DNA of 64,000 nt from assembly GCF_033101155.1 (NCBI RefSeq), contig NZ_JAWMPX010000017.1, positions 56,387 through 120,386 of the forward strand. The letters run 5' to 3'. The notes beneath the pieces are model-generated. The model was given only the letters and a program-made list of their open reading frames with translations, was not told the origin of the DNA and did not search any database. The stretch's first letter is position 1. Each line of letters opens with the position of its first letter. This document shows positions 17,824 through 26,806 of this stretch, piece after piece. The DNA is from Tropicimonas sp033101155. Its GTDB lineage: Bacteria > Pseudomonadota > Alphaproteobacteria > Rhodobacterales > Rhodobacteraceae. The position numbers and the translations under genes were made by a program.

Positions 17824-18899
17824 GCGGACCAGAACGTTTTCCAAGTCCAGAGCCCGCCGGGCCTTTAGACAACCGATCTTCGTCGAGAAGAGGCCTAGAC
17901 TTGACCGATGCCGCCCTCGAACGCCTGATGCCAATGCATCTGGTGCTATCGGCCGATGGCAGGATCGTGAAAGCTGCGCGCACGCTCCGCAGGTTGCGCC
18001 CCGACATCTGCCTGGAAGGCGTTAACTTTTTCGAACTCTTCGAGCTTCGCAGACCGAGAGGTTCATCCCGGGTCGAGGAATTGCTGAAGGCGGAAGGCGG
18101 AAGGCTGTCGCTCGCCTTCAGACAAGAATCACACGGCCATTTCAAGGCCGTCGCAGTTCCGCTCGAAGACGGCAACGGCGCGCTGGTGAATCTCTCTTTC
18201 GGCTTCGCCATTGTCGATGCGGTTCAAGCCTACGATCTGACCGCTGGCGATTTCGCCGGGACCGATCTTGCAATCGAGATGCTCTACCTCGTCGAAGCGA
18301 AATCGGCCGCACTGCATGAATCGAAGAAGCTGAACCAACGGCTGCAAGGCGCCAAGATCGCCGCCGAGGAACAGGCCTTCACGGACACACTGACCGGCCT
18401 GAAGAATCGCCGCGCCATGGATCATGTCATGTCCAGGCTGACACGGGAGCGGATCCCGTTCGGATTGCTGCATCTCGACCTCGACTATTTCAAACAGGTC
18501 AATGATATGCATGGCCACGCAGCCGGGGACGAGGTTCTCCAGGTCGTGGCCGAGATTCTGGTGCATGAGACCCGAGATACCGACATTGTCGCGCGTGTCG
18601 GGGGGGACGAATTTGTGCTGGTCTTCAAACAGCTGTCCGAAGTTAACGTCCTGCTTGAGATTGCCAATCGGATCATTCGCCGCCTTGAAGAACCCATTCC
18701 CTATAATGACGCATATCTGGCGATTTCCGGCAGCATCGGGATCACGACGAGCCTACGAGTCGGAGTTGCAACGCCGGAAGAAATGCTTGAGATCGCTGAT
18801 CTCGCTCTCTATGCCTCCAAACGCGCCGGGCGTGGCCGCGCGACGGTCGCACCTATTGCCGACGCCTCCCCGGAAGATGTGGCTCCCAGTCGCTCCTAG
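17820..18899 (+). CDS. HNOBA-GGDEF diguanylate cyclase
   Basis: A 359-residue protein: an H-NOX-associated HNOBA-like sensor domain (about residues 35-150; MHLVLSADGRIVKAARTLRR, FFELFELRRPRG), a linker helix (QRLQGAKIAAEEQA) and a GGDEF domain. The cyclase has DTLTGLKNRRAM, HLDLDYFKQVND and an intact GGDEF at about 261. RDTD five residues before it is an RxxD inhibitory site, so it should make cyclic di-GMP with feedback. Coupled by ATGA to the H-NOX gene, it is the likely output of that sensor, and signals through the same messenger as the PleD gene nearby. Confidence 0.93.
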   Translation: MSGPERFPSPEPAGPLDNRSSSRRGLDLTDAALERLMPMHLVLSADGRIVKAARTLRRLRPDICLEGVNFFELFELRRPRGSSRVEELLKAEGGRLSLAFRQESHGHFKAVAVPLEDGNGALVNLSFGFAIVDAVQAYDLTAGDFAGTDLAIEMLYLVEAKSAALHESKKLNQRLQGAKIAAEEQAFTDTLTGLKNRRAMDHVMSRLTRERIPFGLLHLDLDYFKQVNDMHGHAAGDEVLQVVAEILVHETRDTDIVARVGGDEFVLVFKQLSEVNVLLEIANRIIRRLEEPIPYNDAYLAISGSIGITTSLRVGVATPEEMLEIADLALYASKRAGRGRATVAPIADASPEDVAPSRS

Positions 18900-19062
18900 G
18901 TCAAATTCGCCACCGGAAACAGTCAGCTCCTCGCTTCCCGCTGTGAAGGAGCGCGTGGAACCCGAAATCGAGAGATAACGACATTCGGAGCCAACGGCTC
19001 AGGCAAAACGATGCAGCTGGCCCGTCAGTCTTCCCGGCGCCAGTCCAGGAAGGCCGCCCGGA

Positions 19063-19749
19063 CTATTTCAACCAGTCGTCGTAATCGCTCACCAGCAGAT
19101 GCGTGGGATCGACATCCTCTTCGATCCTGGAAAAACGTCCAATGGGTGCCCGGAAGATATTGTCAGTCAGGTCGTCATTTACGGTCGAAACCTCACCAAT
19201 CAGCACATCGCCGCCTTCGCCCCAGAAGGCGTGCCAGTCTCCGGGCATCAGCGTGACGCTTTCACCCGGCTGAAAAAGCAGAACCTCACCAGGGTTGAAA
19301 CTCCGCGGAATGCCGTCGCACATCACGGTGCCACCGGCGGTCTCGTCGAAATTTCCGTCCGCGTCAGACCCATAAAGCTCAATTGCCATCGTGGCGCCGC
19401 CGCGGTTGATGATGTCCTCGGCCTTGATCACATGTGTGTGGCAGGGGCTGATCTGGTCCTGACGGGAAATCAGCAACTTCTCGGCATAACACATACCGCC
19501 GCCGCGCTGGAGATCGCTGAGTTCACCATTGCGCAGGGTAAAGAGGAACAGGCCCAACTTGTCGAAGTCGCCCTCACCGTAATCGGTGATGTCCCAGCCC
19601 ATGCGAGCATCGATGACACGACGCGCCATCGCGGCTTTGGCCTTGAACTCGTCCGGCGTCCAATAGGCGAAGGGTGGCAGGACGAAGCCGAAATGGCGGA
19701 TCATCTCATCCGCTGAGGCCATGATCTCGTTGATTTTAGAGCGTTTCAT
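19063..19749 (-). CDS. D-lyxose isomerase family protein
   Basis: A 228-residue cupin sugar isomerase of the D-lyxose ketol-isomerase family (PF07385), which converts D-lyxose to D-xylulose and often D-mannose to D-fructose. The metal site is visible in SPCHTHVIKAEDI (two His and Glu) with a further His in GDWHAFWGEGGDV. EVLLFQPGESVTLMPGDWH is cupin-typical. Last gene of the ABC transporter operon on the - strand (24 bases after the ATPase gene), so the imported sugar is probably isomerised here. Confidence 0.88.
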   Translation of the reverse strand: MKRSKINEIMASADEMIRHFGFVLPPFAYWTPDEFKAKAAMARRVIDARMGWDITDYGEGDFDKLGLFLFTLRNGELSDLQRGGGMCYAEKLLISRQDQISPCHTHVIKAEDIINRGGATMAIELYGSDADGNFDETAGGTVMCDGIPRSFNPGEVLLFQPGESVTLMPGDWHAFWGEGGDVLIGEVSTVNDDLTDNIFRAPIGRFSRIEEDVDPTHLLVSDYDDWLK

Positions 19750-19773
19750 CGGGGTTTCTCTTTGTCTATCGCG

Positions 19774-20886
<1,113 letters not shown>

Positions 20887-20890
20887 GGGC

Positions 20891-21772
20891 TTATCCCTTC
20901 ACGGCGCCGGCCATCAGGCCACGCACGAAGTAGCGTCCGGAGACGATGTAGACGATGAGGGTGGGCAGGGCGGTCAGAATGGCACCGGCAAAGTGCACGT
21001 TATATTCCTTCACGCCCGTGGAGGAGTTCACCAGGTTGTTCAGCGCCACCGTGATGGGCGTTGAATCATAGCTGGAGAAGGATGCCCCGAAGAGGAAGTC
21101 GTTCCAGACATTGGTGAACTGCCAGATGATGGTGACGACGATGATCGGCCCCGAGGAGGGGATCAGGATCCGCCAGAAGACCTGGAAGAAACTTGCGCCG
21201 TCGATCTGGGCCGCGCGAACCAATTCGGTCGGGAAGGCGGCGTAGTAGTTGCGGAAGAAGAGCGTGGTGAAGCCGAGCCCGTAGACCGTGTGCACCATGA
21301 TCAGCCCGCCCAGCGTACCCGCGAGCCCCAACATGCCGAGGATGCGCGCCATCGGGATGAGAACGATCTGGAAGGGGATGAAGCACGCCAGCAGCATCAG
21401 CCCGAAGATCAGGTTCACGCCCGGGAACTCCCATTTCGTCATCACGTAGCCATTGAGCGCGCCGAGGAAGGTCGACAGGAACACGGCGGGTACGACCATG
21501 ATGATCGAGTTGAAGAAATAGGGCTTGAGGCCGGTGGCTTCGACACCGATCTGGGTTTGAGACCAGGCTTGGCGCCAGGGCTCGAAGGTGATGTCCTTCG
21601 GGGGGGCGAGCATGTCGCCACCGCGGATCTCGTCCAGCGTTTTCAGGGAGTTGGAGACCATGACCCAAAGCGGGAGCAGGTAGTAGATCACGAAGAAAAT
21701 CAGCAGGGTGTAGATCAGGATGCGGGTCAGGCTGCCGGCGTTGATGGCATTGTCCTGGCTGGGGGCGCTCAT
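20891..21772 (-). CDS. Carbohydrate ABC transporter permease (MalG type)
   Basis: A 293-residue inner-membrane permease with six predicted helices. The cytoplasmic EAA loop, which docks the ATPase, is visible in ELVRAAQIDGASFFQVFWRILIPSSGP. The length and the C-terminal YFVRGLMAGAVKG match the MalG/CUT1 group. It overlaps the preceding permease gene by ATGA and lies 4 bases before the ATPase gene. Confidence 0.94.
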   Translation of the reverse strand: MSAPSQDNAINAGSLTRILIYTLLIFFVIYYLLPLWVMVSNSLKTLDEIRGGDMLAPPKDITFEPWRQAWSQTQIGVEATGLKPYFFNSIIMVVPAVFLSTFLGALNGYVMTKWEFPGVNLIFGLMLLACFIPFQIVLIPMARILGMLGLAGTLGGLIMVHTVYGLGFTTLFFRNYYAAFPTELVRAAQIDGASFFQVFWRILIPSSGPIIVVTIIWQFTNVWNDFLFGASFSSYDSTPITVALNNLVNSSTGVKEYNVHFAGAILTALPTLIVYIVSGRYFVRGLMAGAVKG

Positions 21773-22647
21773 TTGTTTTTCTCCCCGTGCCGAATTTCGC
21801 TGTAGAGATAGGGAACGACGATCGAGAAGACCATGATCAGCATGATGATCGCGGAAGAGGCGCCGACGCCCATCTGGTTGCGCGTGAAAGTGTAGGAATA
21901 CATGAAGGTCGCGGGCACTTCCGTGGCCCGGCCCGGGCCGCCGCCGGTCATCGCCACGACGAGGTCGTAGGACTTGATGGCGAGGTGCGTGAGCACGACA
22001 AAGGCGGAGAGGAAGACCGGGCGCATCATCGGGATGATGATACGGCGGTAGATCAGGACACCGGAGGCGCCGTCCACCTGCGCGGCCTTGATAATTTCAT
22101 TGTCGACGCCGCGAAGGCCGGCAAGGAACATCGCCATCACGTAGCCCGAGCTTTGCCAGACGGCTGCGATGACGATGGTGTAGATCGCCATTTCGCGATC
22201 CTTGATCCAGTTGAACTCGAAACTCTCCCAGCCCCATTGGTGCATGGTGTTTTCCAGCCCGATGCCAGGATCGAGGAACCACTTCCAGGCAACGCCGGTG
22301 ACGATGAAGGAGATCGCCATCGGGTAGAGATAGACCGTGCGGATGAAGCCTTCGGAGCGGATCTGCTGGTCGAGCAAAATGGCGAGGAAAAGGCCGAGAC
22401 AGGAACAAATAACGATATAGAGCGTGCCGAAAATCGCCAGGTTTGTCAGCGCGATAGACCAGTGTTTCAACCCGAAGAGCTTGGTGTAATTGGCCAGGCC
22501 GATGAAGTCGTTATTGGGCAACATCCGGGAGTTCGTCATCGATAGCCACCCGGTATAGAGGATGAAACCGTAGACGAAGATCAGAATGGCGACGAAGCTT
22601 GGCGCCAGCACGATCCGGGGAACCCATTCCTGTAGTCGATCTCTCAT
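21769..22647 (-). CDS. Carbohydrate ABC transporter permease (MalF type)
   Basis: A 292-residue permease with six predicted helices and the EAA loop EIIKAAQVDGASGVLIYRRIIIPMMRP. It pairs with the MalG-type permease to form the channel. MRDRLQEWVPRIVLAPSFV is the cytoplasmic start. A strong hairpin at 22671-22702 stands between the substrate-binding protein gene and this gene. Confidence 0.94.
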   Translation of the reverse strand: MRDRLQEWVPRIVLAPSFVAILIFVYGFILYTGWLSMTNSRMLPNNDFIGLANYTKLFGLKHWSIALTNLAIFGTLYIVICSCLGLFLAILLDQQIRSEGFIRTVYLYPMAISFIVTGVAWKWFLDPGIGLENTMHQWGWESFEFNWIKDREMAIYTIVIAAVWQSSGYVMAMFLAGLRGVDNEIIKAAQVDGASGVLIYRRIIIPMMRPVFLSAFVVLTHLAIKSYDLVVAMTGGGPGRATEVPATFMYSYTFTRNQMGVGASSAIIMLIMVFSIVVPYLYSEIRHGEKNK

Positions 22648-22670
22648 TGAGACAATCCGGCTCTAAAGGG

Positions 22671-22702
22671 CGTCTGGCAGGCCGATAAGGGCCTGCCAGA
22701 CG
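22671..22702 (-). promoter_or_regulatory. Intercistronic hairpin between binding-protein and permease genes
   Basis: A perfect 13-bp stem (CGTCTGGCAGGCC at 22671-22683, GGCCTGCCAGACG at 22690-22702) with a 6-base loop and no T-run. In ABC operons such hairpins after the binding-protein gene usually protect its mRNA and lower expression of the permeases. Confidence 0.75.
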
Positions 22703-22750
22703 GGTTGGGGCGCGCGCGAAGGGGAAGGACACGCGCGCCCACGAGGGAGG

Positions 22751-24001
22751 TTACTGCGCGGCCTCGACGGCGTTGGCGAGTTCCTCGGCGGCTTCCTCGG
22801 CGCCGAATTCACCGTTCAGATGCGCGGTGACGACGTCGAAGATCGCGGACTTGATGTTCGAGCTGGCGCCGTGGCCATGGGCCATCGAGCCTTGCAGCGT
22901 GCCATTGGCAGCGGCTTCGGCGAGATCGGCCATGCCTTTCTTGCCGCAAGCGTCAAACTCGGTATCGGCGATGTCGGTGCGCGCCGGCACAGAGCCCTTC
23001 ACCAGGTTGAAGGCAACCTGGAAGTCCGGGTTCATGACGGCGGAGGCCATCATCTTCTGGGCTTCCTGCTGCTCGTCAGCCACGTCGAACATGGCGAACT
23101 GGTCGGAGTTGAACAGGACAGAACCCTGCGTGCCTGGGAAGCGGATGCAGACGAAATCTTCGCCCGGCACCTGATTGGCCTTCACGAACTCGCCCTTGGC
23201 CCAGTCGCCCATGGCTTGCATGCCGGCTTCGCCATTGATGACCATCGCGGAAGCGAGGTTCCAGTCGCGGCCCGAGAAGTTCTCATCGAAATAGCCGCGC
23301 AGCACTTCCATGCGCTTGAAGGCCTCGACCATCTTCTCGCCGCCGAGTGCTTCGGGATCCTGGTCGATGATGGCCGCCTTGTAGAAGTCGTCGCCAAGGC
23401 CGAGCACGACCGAATCGAAGACCGTGCCGTCCTGCCAGGCTTGCCCACCATGGGCCAGCGGGACGATGCCATTGGCCTTCATCGCGTCGAGAACCGCGAC
23501 CAGCTCTTCCCAGGATTCGGGTGCCTTGCCACCAGCGGCGTCGAGCGCGTCCTTGTTGATCCACATCCAGTTGGTGGAGTGCACGTTCACCGGGGCGGCG
23601 ATCCACTGACCATCCCACTTGGAGAATTCCTGCAGCGCCGGCGGCACCACGGCATCCCAACCTTCGGCCTCGGCCACGTCGGAGAGATCGCCCAGGAAGC
23701 CTTCAGCCGCCCAGTCCTTGATGTCGAAGCCGAGCATCTGCACGGCGGTCGGCGGGTTGCCGGAGGTCACGCGGGCGCGCAACACGGTCATGGCTTCCAC
23801 GCCGGAGCCGCCAGCCACGGGCATGTCTTTCCAGGTAACGCCCTTGGATTCGAGATCCTCCTTGAGAACGTTCAGCGCCGCGGCCTCACCGCCAGCAGTC
23901 CACCAATGAAGCACCTCGACCTCGGCCGCGGATGCCGCCGAGGCGGCAAGCCCCAGGACCAGGGCCGATGCGGTAGCTTTCAGGGCAAGCTTGCGTTCCA
24001 T
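22751..24001 (-). CDS. Sugar ABC transporter substrate-binding protein (GtsA-like)
   Basis: A 416-residue periplasmic binding protein with a signal peptide (residues 1-26, ending ASAASAA). The mature start VEVLHWWTAGGEAAALNVLK and GNPPTAVQMLGFDIKDWAAEGFL resemble glucose/mannose-binding GtsA-type proteins of the extracellular solute-binding family 1. It delivers the sugar to the two permeases encoded downstream. First gene of the operon; the divergent LacI gene shares the AT-rich upstream region. The exact sugar is unknown, but the isomerase gene suggests a hexose or pentose such as mannose or lyxose (inference). Confidence 0.93.
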   Translation of the reverse strand: MERKLALKATASALVLGLAASAASAAEVEVLHWWTAGGEAAALNVLKEDLESKGVTWKDMPVAGGSGVEAMTVLRARVTSGNPPTAVQMLGFDIKDWAAEGFLGDLSDVAEAEGWDAVVPPALQEFSKWDGQWIAAPVNVHSTNWMWINKDALDAAGGKAPESWEELVAVLDAMKANGIVPLAHGGQAWQDGTVFDSVVLGLGDDFYKAAIIDQDPEALGGEKMVEAFKRMEVLRGYFDENFSGRDWNLASAMVINGEAGMQAMGDWAKGEFVKANQVPGEDFVCIRFPGTQGSVLFNSDQFAMFDVADEQQEAQKMMASAVMNPDFQVAFNLVKGSVPARTDIADTEFDACGKKGMADLAEAAANGTLQGSMAHGHGASSNIKSAIFDVVTAHLNGEFGAEEAAEELANAVEAAQ

Positions 24002-24041
24002 GTTTTCCTCCCAATGAAACGTGCAGGTTTATTTGCGCCTT

Positions 24042-24055
24042 TTATAACGTTTTAA
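24042..24055. promoter_or_regulatory. Candidate LacI-family operator (site 1)
   Basis: A near-palindrome TTATAACGTTTTAA centred on AACGTT lies 41 bases upstream of the binding-protein start codon. On the other strand it contains TAAAACGTT, which resembles TAAAACGATT at 24151-24160 upstream of lacI. LacI-family operators usually centre on a CG pair, so these two may be paired binding sites of the divergent regulator. Confidence 0.45.
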
Positions 24056-24150
24056 GCATCGCAAAATGTCAACACTGTTGGCGCGAACACGGTTTCATTT
24101 TTATTTTGTTGCTATAGGCTCCCCCGTCAGATGAAGCCACCAAACGAATA

Positions 24151-24160
24151 TAAAACGATT
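24151..24160. promoter_or_regulatory. Candidate LacI-family operator half (site 2)
   Basis: TAAAACGATT resembles the reverse strand of site 1 at 24042-24055 (TAAAACGTT). It lies 40 bases before the preferred lacI start at 24200, in a place that would allow autoregulation. Confidence 0.3.
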
Positions 24161-24199
24161 GAAAGGCCTCTGGCGCTGACGTCCCGCCAGGATACGCCG

Positions 24200-25204
24200 A
24201 TGAAAACGAGTAGCCGACCGACCCTCAAGACCGTCGCCGAGATTTCGGGCCTAGCCGTTGCAACCGTCTCTCGCGCGCTGGCCAATGACCCCAAGATCGC
24301 GGAGGCCACGCGAGCGCGTGTCGCGAAAGTTGCGGCCTCGGTCGGGTATGTGCCGGACCGCGCCGCGCGTCGGTTGCGCACCGGCAAGACCATGGTCGTC
24401 AACCTGATGCTGGATCCACATTTCGAGATCCTCGGTTTTGGTAATGCGTTGCTGGTCGGCCTGACCACGGCTCTGGAAGGGTCAGGCTACAATCTCGTGG
24501 TCACGCCGCATTTCACGGATGTCGATTCACTGACTCCCATCCAACATATCGTCACCAACCGGCAGGCGGATGGCGTGATCTTCACCCGGACCGCCCCGTT
24601 CGACGAGCGGGTGCGCTTCCTGCAGGAACGCGGCTTTCCGTTTGTGTGTCACGGGCGGACCGAGTTCACCGAGCCACATGCCTGGGTCGATTTCGACAAT
24701 GAGGCCTTCGCCTACGCCGCCGCGATGCGCCTGATCGGCAAGGGGTGCCGACGGATCTGCGCGGTGCTGCCGCCCGAGAGCCTGACCTTTCGCCAACATC
24801 TGCGCTACGGCCTGATGCGCGCGGTGCGCGAAAGCGGCGTGGACTATCATATCCCGACAAGCATCACACTCGATTCCCCCATAGACGCCATCCATGACTG
24901 GGCCAGCCACATCGCCGGGACGCCCGACCGGCCTGATGGGTTCATCTGCCCCGGTGAGGCCTCCTACCTCGCCATCCGCAACGGTTATGGACATCATGGC
25001 TACAAGGTTGGGTGGGATTTTCACGCGGTGGCGAAGTCGATCTCCGGAATCCTGTCGCAGATCGATCCTGAAACGGACACGATCCACGAGGATGTCGAGG
25101 CCGCGGGACGGATCATGGCCCGGAGGATCGTTGCCATGCTGGCCAATCCGGAAGCCGGTCTCAGCCAGGACCTGCAGCCGATCGACCTGCGTTTTGCTGA
25201 CTGA
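24200..25204 (+). CDS. LacI family transcriptional regulator
   Basis: A 334-residue LacI-type regulator. The N-terminal helix-turn-helix is LKTVAEISGLAVATVSRALAND, followed by the hinge helix VGYVPDRAARRLRTG and a periplasmic-binding-protein-like effector domain (VNLMLDPHFEILG to the end). It is divergent from the sugar ABC operon and is the likely local repressor. I prefer the ATG at 24200 over the one at 24131 because LacI proteins start within about 10 residues of the HTH, and a possible operator sits between the two. Confidence 0.9.
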   Translation: MKTSSRPTLKTVAEISGLAVATVSRALANDPKIAEATRARVAKVAASVGYVPDRAARRLRTGKTMVVNLMLDPHFEILGFGNALLVGLTTALEGSGYNLVVTPHFTDVDSLTPIQHIVTNRQADGVIFTRTAPFDERVRFLQERGFPFVCHGRTEFTEPHAWVDFDNEAFAYAAAMRLIGKGCRRICAVLPPESLTFRQHLRYGLMRAVRESGVDYHIPTSITLDSPIDAIHDWASHIAGTPDRPDGFICPGEASYLAIRNGYGHHGYKVGWDFHAVAKSISGILSQIDPETDTIHEDVEAAGRIMARRIVAMLANPEAGLSQDLQPIDLRFAD

Positions 25205-25274
25205 CACACAGCGGCCATTCGACAAGGCCCACGCAATAGACTAGGTCCAGACAAGGCCAGTCAGGAAACGACCC

Positions 25275-26180
25275 TTGCCCCGCTCGAACGCCGTCTTCAA
25301 GGAAAGCTACAATCGCGCCCTCGCCCACCTGGAACAGGCCGGGCCCGGCGCGAATCTTCCGAGCGAAACAGGATTCGCCGAACGCTGGGGGATCTCGCGG
25401 ACCACCGTCCGCGCTATCCTGGAACGGCTGCAATCCCAAGGATTGATCGAATGGGAGGGCCGGCACAAGAAGGTGCTGCGCCGCCCCGAGCGCGCGGAAT
25501 ACTTCTGCGAGGAAGAGACCCGGACCCCGGCGGAGAAGGTCGAGCAGCGCTTCATGGAACATGTCGTGGGCGGCGATCTCGCGCCTGGAACCGTGCTGCG
25601 CGAGAGCGAATTGGCGCGCGAATTTGGTGCCTCGCCCTCCGCAGTACGCGAATTCCTGATCCGCTTTTCCCGCTTTGGCCTGATCGAGAAACAGCCCAAT
25701 CGTCACTGGATTCTGCGCGGTTTCACCCGCGATTTCGCCGTCGAACTGTTCAATGTCCGCGAGATGTTCGAGCTTCGCGCCTTCGAGGCCCTGCTGGCGG
25801 AACCGCCGGCGAGCCCCGCCCGGACGGAGTTCGTCGCGATGGCACCAGAGTTCCAGCGAATCCTCGACGACATCGAATCCGCCTATCTCGATTTTCCGCG
25901 GCTCGACGAGAGGTTTCACCATATCCCGCTGGACCTGCTCGGGAATCGCTTCATCGACGACTTTTTTCAGGTCGTCTCGATGATCTTCCATTTCCACTAT
26001 CGTTGGAACAAGGCCGGAGAGATGGACCGAAATCGCGATGCTTGCCGCGAACATCTGGCGATCATTTCGGCTATTCGCGCAGGAGACACCGATCTGGCGC
26101 AGGCTCGCTTCCGGGAGCATCTGGCCTCGGCCCGGCGAACATTGCTGCTCTCGATCCAGTGGGACAACGCCCCCGACTAG
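25275..26180 (+). CDS. GntR-family regulator with two HTH domains and FCD domain
   Basis: A 301-residue regulator. It has a first GntR-type winged helix at about residues 10-66 (LPSETGFAERWGISRTTVRAILERLQSQGLI) and a second at about 85-150 (LRESELAREFGASPSAVREFLIRF). An all-helical FCD ligand-binding domain follows (about 155-290; FNVREMFELRAFEALL, HIPLDLLGNRFIDDFF, EHLAIISAIRAGD). FadR-type proteins normally carry one HTH. The start is TTG at 25275 with AGGAAA seven bases before. It lies 70 bases after lacI in the same direction and may share its control of sugar genes. Confidence 0.9.
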   Translation: MPRSNAVFKESYNRALAHLEQAGPGANLPSETGFAERWGISRTTVRAILERLQSQGLIEWEGRHKKVLRRPERAEYFCEEETRTPAEKVEQRFMEHVVGGDLAPGTVLRESELAREFGASPSAVREFLIRFSRFGLIEKQPNRHWILRGFTRDFAVELFNVREMFELRAFEALLAEPPASPARTEFVAMAPEFQRILDDIESAYLDFPRLDERFHHIPLDLLGNRFIDDFFQVVSMIFHFHYRWNKAGEMDRNRDACREHLAIISAIRAGDTDLAQARFREHLASARRTLLLSIQWDNAPD

Positions 26181-26195
26181 CCCGTGTCACGCATC

Positions 26196-26588
26196 TCAAT
26201 GCCGCGCGAGAATTTCCTTGATCTTCTGCACTTTCAACGGCTTGAAGACCGTTTCGACAACGTTCAGTCCCAGTCCCTTTCCGATCAGCTTCGCAGCCGT
26301 CGCGTTGGCCGCCATCCCACCGGTGATAACGTAGATCGGCACATTCGGAACCTGCTCGCGCATTTCGGATTCCATCAGCAACTCGGTCCCGTCCTTGCCC
26401 GGCATGTGAAGATCGACAAAAATCAGATCGGGGGTGGAGAGCGCCTTCAGCGATCCGATCATCTCGCGCGCATCCGGAAACTCCACGACAGTCCAGCCCT
26501 CGCGACCGGCTGCCATGGCGATATAGCTCCGGAAACCGGGTTCATCATCGACGATGAACAAGGTCTTTCCGTCCTGCCCGTTATCCAT
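26196..26588 (-). CDS. Single-domain response regulator
   Basis: A 130-residue stand-alone receiver domain: acidic pair in LFIVDDEPGF, phospho-acceptor Asp in DLIFVDLHMPGKDG, Thr in YVITGG and Lys in VFKPLKVQKI. It has no output domain. It is divergent from the hybrid histidine kinase at 26807, its likely partner. The ATG at 26588 follows AGGTGT; longer in-frame starts are not family-like. Confidence 0.9.
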   Translation of the reverse strand: MDNGQDGKTLFIVDDEPGFRSYIAMAAGREGWTVVEFPDAREMIGSLKALSTPDLIFVDLHMPGKDGTELLMESEMREQVPNVPIYVITGGMAANATAAKLIGKGLGLNVVETVFKPLKVQKIKEILARH

Positions 26589-26806
26589 ACACCTGCCACC
26601 TGTCCTTTCCCGGTCGGACGACACCGATCCGGAGCGCGGTCGCGCGGAGCTCATCTTGGCGTGTCCTGCGGGGCGCAACAAGCCCCGCTTCGAGACCGCC
26701 GGACCGCTGCGAGCGGCTTTTGCCGTTGCTGAACCCGAGGAATGTCGGTTGCCAAGCTGCCTTGATCACCAAATGGTAGGAGAACAAGGGCTATAGAACA
26801 CCGGAT

